64,000 bases of DNA. It comes from an uncultured Oscillibacter sp. (GTDB lineage Bacteria; Bacillota; Clostridia; Oscillospirales; Oscillospiraceae). Positions 16,048 through 24,312 of this stretch are shown piece by piece (the first letter of the stretch is position 1; the number at the start of each line of letters is the position of its first letter). The notes under the pieces are model-generated. The model saw only the letters and a program-made list of their open reading frames with translations, ran no database searches and was not told the DNA's origin. The translations under genes and the position numbers were made by a program. The stretch is from assembly GCA_910577405.1 (NCBI GenBank), contig CAJTMG010000003.1:11696-75695 (forward strand), written 5' to 3'.

Positions 16048-18025
16048 ATCCGGCTTTTTCCCCCGGCTGGCCCTGGTGAACATCGCCCGGAACAGCCGTT
16101 TCTATCTCCCCTACCTGCTCTCCTGCGGCGGTGTGGCGGCGATGTACTATATTCTGCAATTCCTGGAGCATAACGAAGGGCTGGACAGCGTGCGGGGGGC
16201 TATGTACCTCAAGAGCTTTGCGTCTGTGGGCTGTTTCATTGCCGCGATGTTCTCCGCCGTCATCCTCCTTTACGCCAACAGCTTTGTGATGAAACGCCGT
16301 CAGAGAGAGCTGGGGCTTTACAACATTCTTGGGCTGGAAAAGCGTCATATCGCCCAGATGTGCTTCTGGGAGTCCCTCTTCTGCGCGGTGATTACCATTG
16401 CGGGCGGCGTGGCGGTGGGCATCCTTCTCAGCAAACTGGCCCTGCTGCTCTTGCTGAAGATCAGCCGTCTGCCGGTACTGTTCGGCTTCTCTGTGGACTT
16501 CCAGGGCGTTGCGAACACGGCGGCACTCTTTGCGGTCCTCTTCCTGCTGACCTTGGCAAAGAACCTCTTTCAGGTGGGAAAATCCCGTCCCGTGGAACTG
16601 CTCCGCAGCGCTCAGGCCGGGGAACGGGAACCGAAAACAAAATGGCTTCTGGTGATTCTGGGCGTTCTGACCCTGGGCGGCGGCTACTTCCTTGCCATTG
16701 CCACCAAAAATCCCGTTGAGGCAATGCTTTGGTTCTTTGTGGCCGTGATTCTGGTCATTATCGGGACTTACTGCCTCTTTACCGCCGGGTCCATCGCGAT
16801 TCTGAAACGACTCCGGGCCAACAAGAAATTCTATTACCAGACCCGCCACTTCACCGCCGTTTCCGGACTGCTCTACCGTATGAAGCAGAACGCCGTCGGC
16901 CTGGCCAACATCTGCATTCTGTCCACAATGGTTATGGTCACCATTTCCACCACCGTCAGCCTGAACATCGGCCTGGAGGAATCCCTGAACGATATGTTCC
17001 CCTATGACCTTGAGTTTGTGAAGGATCTGGAGAAACAACCCGGTGATTCCATGGAGTACCTGCATATGATTGAAGAGGCTGTGGCCGAAAACGGCGGCGC
17101 GTCAGAACTGCGTTACTACAACCGGGGCTGGATTTACTGCGGCGTCAAGGGAAACGAAGTCTCCCTGCGGCTGGACCAGGACTGCGTCCGGACCGAGGTG
17201 GAATTTGTCACCGCCGCCGACTACGCCCGCCTGACCGGAAACAGCGTGGTCCTGGCCCCGGACGAGGTGCTGGTCTGCGCCCGGAACCTGCCGGATTTCC
17301 CGGAGGACTTCACGTTTACCGATTCAGGCAAATCCGGGCTGTCCTTCCATGTCCGGGATACCATTACGGAGATCATCGAACACGCCAGCACCACCCTGAT
17401 TACCTCCGATGAAGCCCGGCTGTTCTTTGTCACGGCGGACCAGAACGCAATCGACCGCATCATGGCCCTGAATCCGGAACGGGGTTCGAAGCAGTTCCGG
17501 GTACAGATCAATCTCGCCGTGCCGGAAACGGAAAAGCTGGAGAAGACCGACGCCATTATCCTCCAGCTCAGCAAGCAGCTTGAAAACGGCATCAGCTCTA
17601 CCAGCAAGCAGGACCAGGCGGCGGAATTCTATACCATGTACGGCGGGTTCCTGTTCCTGGGCGTTCTTCTGGGAGGCCTGTTCCTGATGGCTACCGTCCT
17701 GATTATCTATTACAAGCAGATTTCCGAGGGCTACGAGGACCAGCGGCGTTATCAGATCCTCCGTCAGGTGGGCATGAGTCAAAAGGAAGTTGCCGTATCC
17801 ATTCACAGTCAGATTCTGCTGGTCTTCTTCCTTCCCCTGGGCGCCGCCGCTGTCCATATCCTTGCCGCCTTCCCTATGCTGTCCAAAATGCTGGAGCTGT
17901 TCCAGATTTACAACGTCCCCCTGTTCGCCCTCTGCTCTCTGGGAACCCTGGCCGTCTTCTGCCTGATTTACGCCCTGGTCTTCCTGCTCACCGCCCGGAC
18001 CTATACCCGGATCGTGGGGAACTGA
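16031..18025 (+). CDS. BceB-type ABC transporter permease
   Basis: A 664-residue FtsX-fold permease with the BceB plan: one helix, a three-helix FtsX block, paired helices near residues 200-260, then a ~200-residue extracellular domain (about 325-535) and a final three-helix FtsX block. That extracellular domain is the drug-sensing part in characterised family members. The sequence IYYKQISEGYEDQRRYQILRQVGMSQKEV is the typical BceB coupling segment (shown here in part only by its ends IYYKQISEG and LRQVGMS). It overlaps the ATPase gene by 17 bases. No BceS kinase lies beside it. Confidence 0.92.
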   Translation: MSPVRKSGFFPRLALVNIARNSRFYLPYLLSCGGVAAMYYILQFLEHNEGLDSVRGAMYLKSFASVGCFIAAMFSAVILLYANSFVMKRRQRELGLYNILGLEKRHIAQMCFWESLFCAVITIAGGVAVGILLSKLALLLLLKISRLPVLFGFSVDFQGVANTAALFAVLFLLTLAKNLFQVGKSRPVELLRSAQAGEREPKTKWLLVILGVLTLGGGYFLAIATKNPVEAMLWFFVAVILVIIGTYCLFTAGSIAILKRLRANKKFYYQTRHFTAVSGLLYRMKQNAVGLANICILSTMVMVTISTTVSLNIGLEESLNDMFPYDLEFVKDLEKQPGDSMEYLHMIEEAVAENGGASELRYYNRGWIYCGVKGNEVSLRLDQDCVRTEVEFVTAADYARLTGNSVVLAPDEVLVCARNLPDFPEDFTFTDSGKSGLSFHVRDTITEIIEHASTTLITSDEARLFFVTADQNAIDRIMALNPERGSKQFRVQINLAVPETEKLEKTDAIILQLSKQLENGISSTSKQDQAAEFYTMYGGFLFLGVLLGGLFLMATVLIIYYKQISEGYEDQRRYQILRQVGMSQKEVAVSIHSQILLVFFLPLGAAAVHILAAFPMLSKMLELFQIYNVPLFALCSLGTLAVFCLIYALVFLLTARTYTRIVGN

Positions 18026-18207
18026 ATGATGTTTTTTTCCGTTAAACCCAAAATTGTATCCATTTTGTAACCACTTTCCGGTTATAATGGAGTATCCTTC
18101 CTACAACCGCTGGAAATGTCAGACTTATCCGCAAAAAAACGCATAATTCCCCTTTTTCCGACGGCCGGAAGCAGTCCCGATTCCTTTCGCCCGGAGGAAA
18201 AAGGGGG

Positions 18208-18245
18208 TTGACATTCTGTGTTAACTGTATTATTATATCTAATAC
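18208..18245 (+). promoter_or_regulatory. Strong promoter with dyad over the -10, for the GT4 operon
   Basis: The -35 TTGACA (18208-18213), a 17-nt spacer and the -10 TATTAT (18231-18236) are near consensus. The perfect inverted repeat GTATTA-N7-TAATAC (18227-18245) spans the -10, a typical repressor position. The rest of the 327-bp gap 18026-18352 shows an isolated TATAAT near 18083 but no convincing gene. Confidence 0.75.
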
Positions 18246-18352
18246 GATAGTACAATCACACAAGACAGAAAATTTTATGGAAAAGCTTGAAGAAATCCAC
18301 AGGCCTATTTCGTATAAATTAGCAGAACACATCAAGCAGAAAGAGGTTCCCA

Positions 18353-19522
18353 ATGAAAATCCTGATTACATCGGACTGGTACTCCCCGGCAGTCAACGGC
18401 GTGGTGACGTCAGTAAAAAACCTGCGCCGGGAACTGGAGGCCATGGGGCATGAGGTCCGCATCCTGACCCTGTCCCAGAACCGCCATTCCTGGGAGAAAG
18501 ACGGCGTGGTATACTTAGGCTCCGTGGCCGCGGGGCTGGTCTATCCCGGCGCGAGACTCCGGACGGCGCTGGCGGGCAAACAGGTGCGGGAACTGGTGGC
18601 CTGGGGCCCGGACGTGATTCATTCCCAGTGCGAATTCTCCACCTTCTTCCTGGCCCGGCGGATCGCTGGCGAGCTGGGCGTGCCATTGGTCCATACTTAT
18701 CATACCGTTTACGAGGACTACACACATTATTTCTCCCCCAGTGTGCATTTCGGAAAGAAAGCCGCCGCCGTCTTCACCCGCTGGGCCGCGTCGCATACCG
18801 ACTGCCTGATCGCGCCTACCGGGAAAGTGCGGATGCTTCTCCAGAGCTACGGCGTGACAAAGCCTGTCTTCGTGGCCCCTTCCGGCATCGACCTGCGGCG
18901 GTTCCAGCATGAGGCCGATCCCCTCCGGGCCGCCGTGCTCAAGGCCAGCCTGCATATCCCGGCGGACCGCTTCGTGCTGGCCTGCGTGGGGCGTCTGGCG
19001 GAGGAGAAGAACGTGGAAGAGCTGCTGCGGTTCCGGGCGAATCTGGGGCCGGGATACACGCTGCTGCTGGTGGGCGACGGACCGGACAGGAAGCGTCTGG
19101 AGGGCGTGGCCGCGGGACTGGGTCTGGAATCGCCGGACGTGGTATTCACCGGCATGATTCCCGCGGAACAGATTGCCGACTGGTATCAGCTTGGGGATTT
19201 GTTTGTCAGCGCGTCCACCAGCGAAACCCAGGGCCTGACTTACGCGGAGGCTCTGGCGGCGGGCGTGCCGGTTCTGTGCCGGGCGGACCCCTGTCTTTCC
19301 GGCGTGGTGCAGGAAGGCGTGAACGGCTGGCAGTATCAGGACGAGGGCGAATTCCGGAAGAAACTGGCGATCTTTCAGACACAGCCCCATCATTGGGAGT
19401 CTTTTCAGAAAAACGCCCGGGCTTCAGCAGAGGAATTTTCTTCCGTGCGCTTTGCTGAGAGAGTAGAAGCCATTTACCTGGAGCAAATCCAGAGGAACGC
19501 TTTAAGGAGGATTTCGGCATGA
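18353..19522 (+). CDS. GT4 glycosyltransferase, monoglucosyl-diacylglycerol-synthase-like
   Basis: A 389-residue GT-B enzyme. Features are the glycine-rich N-terminus (DWYSPAVNGVVTSVKNL), VHTYHTVYEDYTHYF, and the donor-site E-x7-E in ASTSETQGLTYAEALAAG. These match the alMGS/pneumococcal group that glucosylates diacylglycerol at the cytosolic membrane face. Start ATG 18353 has AGAGGT upstream. It overlaps the VTT gene by ATGA. With the second GT4 gene at 20403 it should build a two-sugar glycolipid, the usual LTA anchor; acceptor and sugar are inferred from family. Confidence 0.88.
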   Translation: MKILITSDWYSPAVNGVVTSVKNLRRELEAMGHEVRILTLSQNRHSWEKDGVVYLGSVAAGLVYPGARLRTALAGKQVRELVAWGPDVIHSQCEFSTFFLARRIAGELGVPLVHTYHTVYEDYTHYFSPSVHFGKKAAAVFTRWAASHTDCLIAPTGKVRMLLQSYGVTKPVFVAPSGIDLRRFQHEADPLRAAVLKASLHIPADRFVLACVGRLAEEKNVEELLRFRANLGPGYTLLLVGDGPDRKRLEGVAAGLGLESPDVVFTGMIPAEQIADWYQLGDLFVSASTSETQGLTYAEALAAGVPVLCRADPCLSGVVQEGVNGWQYQDEGEFRKKLAIFQTQPHHWESFQKNARASAEEFSSVRFAERVEAIYLEQIQRNALRRISA

Positions 19523-20109
19523 ATCAGCAGCCTATTGAGAAGCGCGTTTTGCAGATCGTCTCCGCTGTGGGATTTTTTATCTGTGTCGCCGTGGCCGTCT
19601 GGGGCTGGCAGACCGGCGTGCTGACCTCCCAGGAACGGCTCCAGAAGCTGGTGGGCAGTCTGGGTCTGGCGGGCGGCGTGCTGTTTACCGTCTTTCAGGC
19701 CGTGCAGGTGGTCATTCCCATTCTCCCCGGCGGTCTGGGGTGTCTGGTGGGCGTGATTCTCTTCGGGCCGCTCTGGGGCTTTGCCTACAACTATACCGGC
19801 ATCTGCATCGGTTCCCTGCTGGCCTTCGCCGTGGCGCGGACCTGCGGAAAGCCTTTGCTGCATCTGCTTTTTTCCGAGAAGACCATCGAGAAGTACCGCC
19901 ATTGGACCGAGGAACGGGACCGCTTTGCAAAACTGTTCGCGCTGGCAATCTTCCTTCCCGTGGCCCCCGACGACTTCCTCTGCTACCTGGCCGGAACCAC
20001 CGAAATGTCCTGGCGGAAATATACTGCCATCATCCTCCTGGGAAAGCCCTTCGCCATCGCGCTTTACAGCCTGGGCCTGACCGCCGTCTGGAACCTGATC
20101 GTTCATTGA
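19519..20109 (+). CDS. VTT-domain (TVP38/TMEM64, DedA-like) membrane protein
   Basis: A 196-residue polytopic protein. The VTT-domain core is visible: reentrant QVVIPILPGGLGCLVGVILFGPLWGF (quoted in parts), a GxxxGSLLAFAVAR segment, and RFAKLFALAIFLPVAPDDFLCYLAG. DedA/VTT proteins include lipid scramblases and undecaprenyl- or phosphatidyl-lipid flippases. Its place between two glycolipid GT4 genes, with ATGA coupling to the first, suggests glycolipid or phospholipid movement across the membrane. That link is inference. Confidence 0.88.
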   Translation: MNQQPIEKRVLQIVSAVGFFICVAVAVWGWQTGVLTSQERLQKLVGSLGLAGGVLFTVFQAVQVVIPILPGGLGCLVGVILFGPLWGFAYNYTGICIGSLLAFAVARTCGKPLLHLLFSEKTIEKYRHWTEERDRFAKLFALAIFLPVAPDDFLCYLAGTTEMSWRKYTAIILLGKPFAIALYSLGLTAVWNLIVH

Positions 20110-20402
20110 TCCCCTCCCCCCTGATTTCCACGGATTTTTGTCGGATTTCCGCGTATCCTATCCTTTCAGAGGGACCTGTGCAGACCCCGCCCTGGGCGAT
20201 ATCGTCCGGGTCTTCTGCCGCGCCTGTTCCTATATCCATAGAAGGAAACTGGAGGCGGCTGGTTTTACGGAGATTCTGACGGTTTTGATAAACTTCTATC
20301 CTGATCTTTATGTTTTAAGAAAGCATTTCTATATTTTATGCCCGTCTGTTCCATTTACCTGGAAGGGATAAAGGGAAACAGAGCAGCACAGGAGGTACAG
20401 CC
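20110..20402. other. Intergenic gap with no supported gene
   Basis: These 293 bp have no convincing ORF. A weak plus-strand promoter is possible (TTGATA 20285-20290, 18-nt spacer, TATGTT 20309-20314). AGGAGG at 20391-20396 is the ribosome-binding site of the next gene. Confidence 0.5.
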
Positions 20403-21431
20403 ATGCGGATTTATATTTACAGCGGCGGCGAAAAGCTGGTAGGCAAAAGCGGCGTGGGACAAGCCATCCGTCAGCAGCGGGAATGTCTGCGGCGGGCGGG
20501 CGTGGGGACCTCGGACCACTGGTCGGCGGACGCGGCGGCAGTGCATATCAACACGGTGCTTCCGGACGCGGTGCTGGCGGCGGTCCACGCGAAGCTCCGG
20601 GGCCGGAAGGTGGTCTGGTACGGGCACTCTACCATGGAGGATTTCCGCTGTTCGTTCCGGGGGTCCAACGCGCTGGCTCCCCTGTTCCGGCGGTGGATCA
20701 CGTTCTGCTACGGCCTGGGCGACGTGGTGCTGACGCCTACAGAATATTCCCGGCGGCTTCTGGAGAGCTACGGACTGAAGAAGCCGGTCTACAGCATTTC
20801 CAACGGCGTGGACACCAGCTTTTTCCGTCCGGACCCCAGCCTGCGGCCCGTCTTCCGGAAGCGTTACGGCATTCAGGAGGGACAGAAGGCCGTGGTTTCC
20901 GTAGGCCATATGATTGCGCGGAAGGGCCTGCCGGAATTCCTGGACCTGGCCCGGAAGCTCCCCGACGCCCGCTTCCTCTGGTTCGGCTGGACGGACCCTC
21001 GTCTGGTGCCCCAGGAAATCCGGGAGGCTTTGGACAACGCGCCGTCAAACGTGAGCTTCCCCGGCTACGTGGACCGGGAGCGGCTCCGGGAAGCCTACTG
21101 CGGCGCGGACGCCTTCGCCTTCCTGAGCCGCGAGGAAACGGAGGGCATCGTGGTCCTGGAAGCCCTGGCCTGCGGCGTGCCGGCGCTCCTGCGGGATATC
21201 CCGGTCTATGACGGCTGGCTGTCCCATGGCCGGAATGTCTACAAGGCCCGCTCAGCGGAGGATTTTTATCAAACCCTGTCCGGAATCCTGGACTGTACCC
21301 TGCCGGACCTCACCGAAGCCGGGCGCGCCGTTGCCGAAGCCCGCAGTCTGGAACGGGTCGGCGAACGGCTTCAGGACATCTACCGGCAGGCCAGCATCCT
21401 CCCCGCCGCGCCTGCGTTGATCAGGAATTAA
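20403..21431 (+). CDS. GT4 glycosyltransferase, CpoA/diglycosyl-diacylglycerol-synthase-like
   Basis: A 342-residue GT-B enzyme. The start MRIYIYSGGEKLVGKSGVGQAI has the KSGVGxA loop of the alDGS/CpoA group. VVWYGHSTMEDFRCSF, SNGVDTSFFRPD and the donor-site REETEGIVVLEALACGVP (E-x7-E) follow. These enzymes add a second hexose to monoglycosyl-diacylglycerol. AGGAGG precedes ATG 20403. The pair with the 18353 gene mirrors the adjacent glycolipid genes of streptococci. Sugar identity cannot be read from sequence. Confidence 0.85.
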   Translation: MRIYIYSGGEKLVGKSGVGQAIRQQRECLRRAGVGTSDHWSADAAAVHINTVLPDAVLAAVHAKLRGRKVVWYGHSTMEDFRCSFRGSNALAPLFRRWITFCYGLGDVVLTPTEYSRRLLESYGLKKPVYSISNGVDTSFFRPDPSLRPVFRKRYGIQEGQKAVVSVGHMIARKGLPEFLDLARKLPDARFLWFGWTDPRLVPQEIREALDNAPSNVSFPGYVDRERLREAYCGADAFAFLSREETEGIVVLEALACGVPALLRDIPVYDGWLSHGRNVYKARSAEDFYQTLSGILDCTLPDLTEAGRAVAEARSLERVGERLQDIYRQASILPAAPALIRN

Positions 21432-21457
21432 GCGTTGAAATCAGGAGCCGGAGGCGG

Positions 21458-22057
21458 GGAATCAGGAATTATTTTTGAATCAGAAGTCAGACGCTATGGA
21501 ATTGGGAGTTGGGAATGAGGAATCCGGAATTTTCCGTGAATCCTTTTCGTTCCTGACTCCTGTTTTCGTCCTTCGAAACGGATTTGCAGGACGCTTGCAG
21601 TTGTGCTATAGTAAAAGGCAGACAGAGAATGCTCTCCGCCTGCCTTCGCACCAGAATCAGTGCATTTCAGAGACAATGTTGTCCACGGCATGGTCCACAG
21701 CGACACCCAGCTTGTGGATACTCTTACCCACCTGCGTTTTCATGGAATCCCTGCCGTTGGGCTTCATCATCCCTACCGCCGCGCCAGTCACCAGACCAGC
21801 GCCTATGCCGAGCCAGAATCCGGCACACATTTTCATATTCAGTCACTCCCTTTCGGCACAGGACTAGTATGCGCCGCCGATGGAAAACAAACCGCTTTTC
21901 TGCCTGCCAATTTTTATCAGCGCAAAAATTCTGACCCTTGCAGCAATCTCACCGGGTCCGCGGGATATTGATATTGACTTGTCCCTGCGTTGGGCTTCTG
22001 TTTATGGCGGGATTGCTGAATTCAAAAACATCCAATTTGAAAATAATTCCTGATTCC
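21458..22057. repeat. 600-bp element bounded by an 18-bp inverted repeat
   Basis: GGAATCAGGAATTATTTT at 21458-21475 recurs as its exact complement at 22040-22057. Related GGAATGAGGAAT/GGAATTAGGAAT motifs surround both ends (21421-21545 and 22058-22076), and a third copy of the motif family lies at 25000-25025. The interval holds one 59-aa gene. This could be a decayed MITE-like element; no transposase is present. Confidence 0.55.
21657..21836 (-). CDS. Small YtxH-like membrane protein, 59 aa
   Basis: The minus strand encodes 59 residues: a short glycine-rich helix (CAGFWLGIGAGLVTGAAVGM), then a basic and amphipathic tail (GRDSMKTQVGKSIHKLGVAV...DNIVSEMH). This is the layout of small YtxH-like proteins, whose role is unknown. 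ATG 21836 is preceded by AAAGGGAG at nine bases. Codon use is GC-rich like neighbouring genes, and it does not overlap another gene. It sits inside the inverted-repeat element. Confidence 0.7.
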   Translation of the reverse strand: MKMCAGFWLGIGAGLVTGAAVGMMKPNGRDSMKTQVGKSIHKLGVAVDHAVDNIVSEMH

Positions 22058-22094
22058 TCACTCCTAATTCCTAATTAAAACAGGGGGCTTTACT

Positions 22095-23183
22095 ATGACC
22101 AGCATCTACCTGATCCGGCACGCGGAGGCGGAGGGCAATCTGTACCGCATCGCCCAGGGCCAGCACGACAGCAATCTGACCGACTGGGGCTGGCAGCAGG
22201 TGCAGGCGCTGCGGAAACGCTTCGAGGGCGTGCAGATCGACGCCGTGTACTCCAGCGACCTCTACCGTACCTGTGCCACAGCCAGCGCCATATACAAACC
22301 CCGGGGCCTGCCGCTGCATAAACGGGCCGGTCTGCGGGAAATCTGCGTGGGCGACTGGGAACAGCGGACCTGGGGCGATATTGCCAGGACGTACCCCCAG
22401 GAAATGGCGGATTTCGGGCAGCGTATGGACCGCTGGAGCATTCCCGGCGCGGAGACCCCGGCGGAGGTACAGGCGCGGCTTCTGCGTGAAATCCGCTCCA
22501 TTGCGGCGGAGAACCCGGGCCGGACCATCGCGGTCTTTTCCCACGGCTACGCGATACGGCTGGCGCTGGCGGCATTGCAGGGCATCTCTCTGCGGGATAC
22601 CGGGCCGAAAGCTCCTACCGGCGACAATACGTCCGTGTCCCTTCTGGAGGCCGACGGGGACGTTCTCCGGGTGGTCTGGCAGAACGACAACCGGCATCTG
22701 CTCTCTCTGACCCTTCCATCCGGACAGAAGCCCCGCAAACGCGCAAACGCTCTGGAACCGGGTCTTTGGTACCGCGCCGTTTCCCTGGAAGGACTGCCGG
22801 AGGACGATCCTCTGCGGGCGGTGATTTTATCCTCCGGCGCGCCCTTCCGGACGGAACTGCATACACGGATAGGCTTCCGGGGTGAGGAACCGGCAGCTCT
22901 TTTGCAGACCGTCCCCGGGCTGTCCGACATTCCGGACGGCTCCAGGGCGCTCTCAATTTCCTGGCTCTGGGTCCGGGAGGACTGCCGACGGCGTGGCTTT
23001 GGGATTCAGCTCATAGGACAGGCGGTGCTGGAGGCGCGGGAGTCGGGCGCCGGGTTCCTGCTTGCGCGTCCCAAGGGAGACAGCCGGGCCTTTTTCCGGT
23101 ACTGCGGCTTCTTTCCCACAGGCTCGGGGTCCGCTATGGCCAAGGATATCCGTTTCGACCAGTCGATTTCAGGAGAAGGCTGA
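22095..23183 (+). CDS. Histidine phosphatase-GNAT acetyltransferase fusion protein
   Basis: A 362-residue cytosolic protein with two domains. Residues 1-205 are a phosphoglycerate-mutase-like histidine phosphatase: catalytic LIRHAEAEGN, DLYRTCATA, GLREICVGDWE and the second His in VFSHGYAIRLAL. Residues 220-355 look like a GNAT acetyltransferase with the acetyl-CoA loop VREDCRRRGFGIQLIGQAVLEA (in parts) and RAFFRYCGFFPTG. The frame is uninterrupted, so the fusion is real in this sequence. ATG 22095 follows AGGGGGC. Substrates of both halves are unknown; a small phosphorylated metabolite and an amine are possible. Confidence 0.85.
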   Translation: MTSIYLIRHAEAEGNLYRIAQGQHDSNLTDWGWQQVQALRKRFEGVQIDAVYSSDLYRTCATASAIYKPRGLPLHKRAGLREICVGDWEQRTWGDIARTYPQEMADFGQRMDRWSIPGAETPAEVQARLLREIRSIAAENPGRTIAVFSHGYAIRLALAALQGISLRDTGPKAPTGDNTSVSLLEADGDVLRVVWQNDNRHLLSLTLPSGQKPRKRANALEPGLWYRAVSLEGLPEDDPLRAVILSSGAPFRTELHTRIGFRGEEPAALLQTVPGLSDIPDGSRALSISWLWVREDCRRRGFGIQLIGQAVLEARESGAGFLLARPKGDSRAFFRYCGFFPTGSGSAMAKDIRFDQSISGEG

Positions 23184-23212
23184 CCATTCGCCGGGCTTCG
23201 ACCAAACTGCCG

Positions 23213-23235
23213 TTGACAGCGCGTGTATGATTTTC
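23213..23235 (+). promoter_or_regulatory. Possible promoter of the CaCA antiporter gene
   Basis: TTGACA at 23213-23218 is a perfect -35. The matching -10 (TTATGC or nearby, about 23236) is weak, so this call is tentative. Confidence 0.35.
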
Positions 23236-23274
23236 TTATGCGAACCATTTCAGGGCGTGCAAGGAGGTCATTCT

Positions 23275-24213
23275 ATGGAAATCTGGACGGCGGTACTGCT
23301 GTTTCTGTTGGGTCTGGCGCTGATTATCAAGGGCGGCGACTGGTTCCTCAGCGGCGCGGTATGGATTGCCGAGGCTACGGGCGTGCCGCGTTTTATTATC
23401 GGGGCTACCATCGTCTCGCTGGCCACCACGCTGCCGGAGCTGATGGTTTCGGTAACGGGGGTGCTGCAAGGAGAGACGGATTTGGCGGTGGGAAACGCGG
23501 TGGGGTCGGTAACGGCAAATCTGGGGCTGATTCTGGGGATTTCGCTGGTGTGCATTCCGTCCAGGGTCGTGCGGGCGCAGTTCGAGCTGAAAGCCTTTCT
23601 GATGGTCTGCGCGGCGGCTCTTCTGATGGTCCTGTGCCGGGAGGGAAGCCTTGCCGTCCTGCCGGGCCTGCTGCTTCTGGGCATCTTCGGCGCGTATCTC
23701 TGGAGCAATCTTCACGACGCCCGTTCCGGTATGTCAGGAGAGGCCCGGCCCGGCATCCAGTGGAAAAAGGCTCTGGGGAAAATCCTGCTTTTTGTTCTTG
23801 GGATCGGGGCCATCGTGGTCGGGTCCCGGCTGCTGATTGACTACGGGAGCGAGCTGGCTTTGCTGATGGGGGTTCCGTCCAGCATTATCGGCGTGACGAT
23901 GGTGGCCATCGGGACTTCTCTGCCGGAGCTGGTGACGACTTTGACGGCCATTGCGAAAAAAGAAGCCTCCATGTCCGTGGGGAACATCATCGGGGCCAAC
24001 GTCATCGACCTGACCCTGATCCTCCCCGTATGCGCCGCGATCTCCGGAGGCCGTCTCGCTATCGTCAGTCAGACCACCGCTTTGGATTTACCCGCCTGCC
24101 TGCTGCTCTGCTGTCTCGCCGTACTGCCGCCCCTTCTCGCCGGGAGATTCTTCCGCTGGCAGGGCGTGGCGATCCTCTCTCTTTACGCCGCGTACATCGT
24201 TCTGCTGCTTTGA
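23275..24213 (+). CDS. CaCA-family calcium/sodium antiporter (YrbG type)
   Basis: A 312-residue ten-helix exchanger. The start ATG 23275 is set by AAGGAGG eight bases upstream; a longer open frame runs into the preceding gene and is not used. The two inverted alpha-repeats are clear: ATTLPELMVSVTG with GNAVGSVTANLGL, and GTSLPELVTTLTA with GNIIGANVIDL. These supply the ion-binding Glu/Asn residues. It should export Ca2+ in exchange for Na+ or K+. It ends at a bidirectional terminator. Confidence 0.93.
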   Translation: MEIWTAVLLFLLGLALIIKGGDWFLSGAVWIAEATGVPRFIIGATIVSLATTLPELMVSVTGVLQGETDLAVGNAVGSVTANLGLILGISLVCIPSRVVRAQFELKAFLMVCAAALLMVLCREGSLAVLPGLLLLGIFGAYLWSNLHDARSGMSGEARPGIQWKKALGKILLFVLGIGAIVVGSRLLIDYGSELALLMGVPSSIIGVTMVAIGTSLPELVTTLTAIAKKEASMSVGNIIGANVIDLTLILPVCAAISGGRLAIVSQTTALDLPACLLLCCLAVLPPLLAGRFFRWQGVAILSLYAAYIVLLL

Positions 24214-24229
24214 GGCCGCGGGCTTACAA

Positions 24230-24287
24230 ATGAAAAAGAATGGAGCGCGATACCGTCTGCCGGGTTCGCGCTCCACTCTTCTTTTTT
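24230..24287. terminator. Bidirectional terminator between CaCA and PII genes
   Basis: Perfect 10-bp arms tggagcgcga (24241-24250) and tcgcgctcca (24265-24274), with a T-run on the plus side (24279-24287) and an A-run at 24232-24239 giving T on the minus side. Confidence 0.85.
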
Positions 24288-24312
24288 ATGGAATCCAGGC
24301 CTTTGCTTACGC

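Noticed and set aside
16010-17065. A 351-codon minus-strand frame opposite BceB
   Set aside because: It overlaps conserved BceB sequence and has a His/Gln-rich shadow-like composition.
18042-18453. Open frames on both strands in the gap before the first GT4 gene
   Set aside because: They overlap the strong promoter and the GT4 start, and none has a good ribosome-binding site.
21475-21867. Plus-strand frame across the inverted-repeat element
   Set aside because: It covers repeat DNA and the antisense of the 59-aa gene, has no start signal and gives no recognisable protein.
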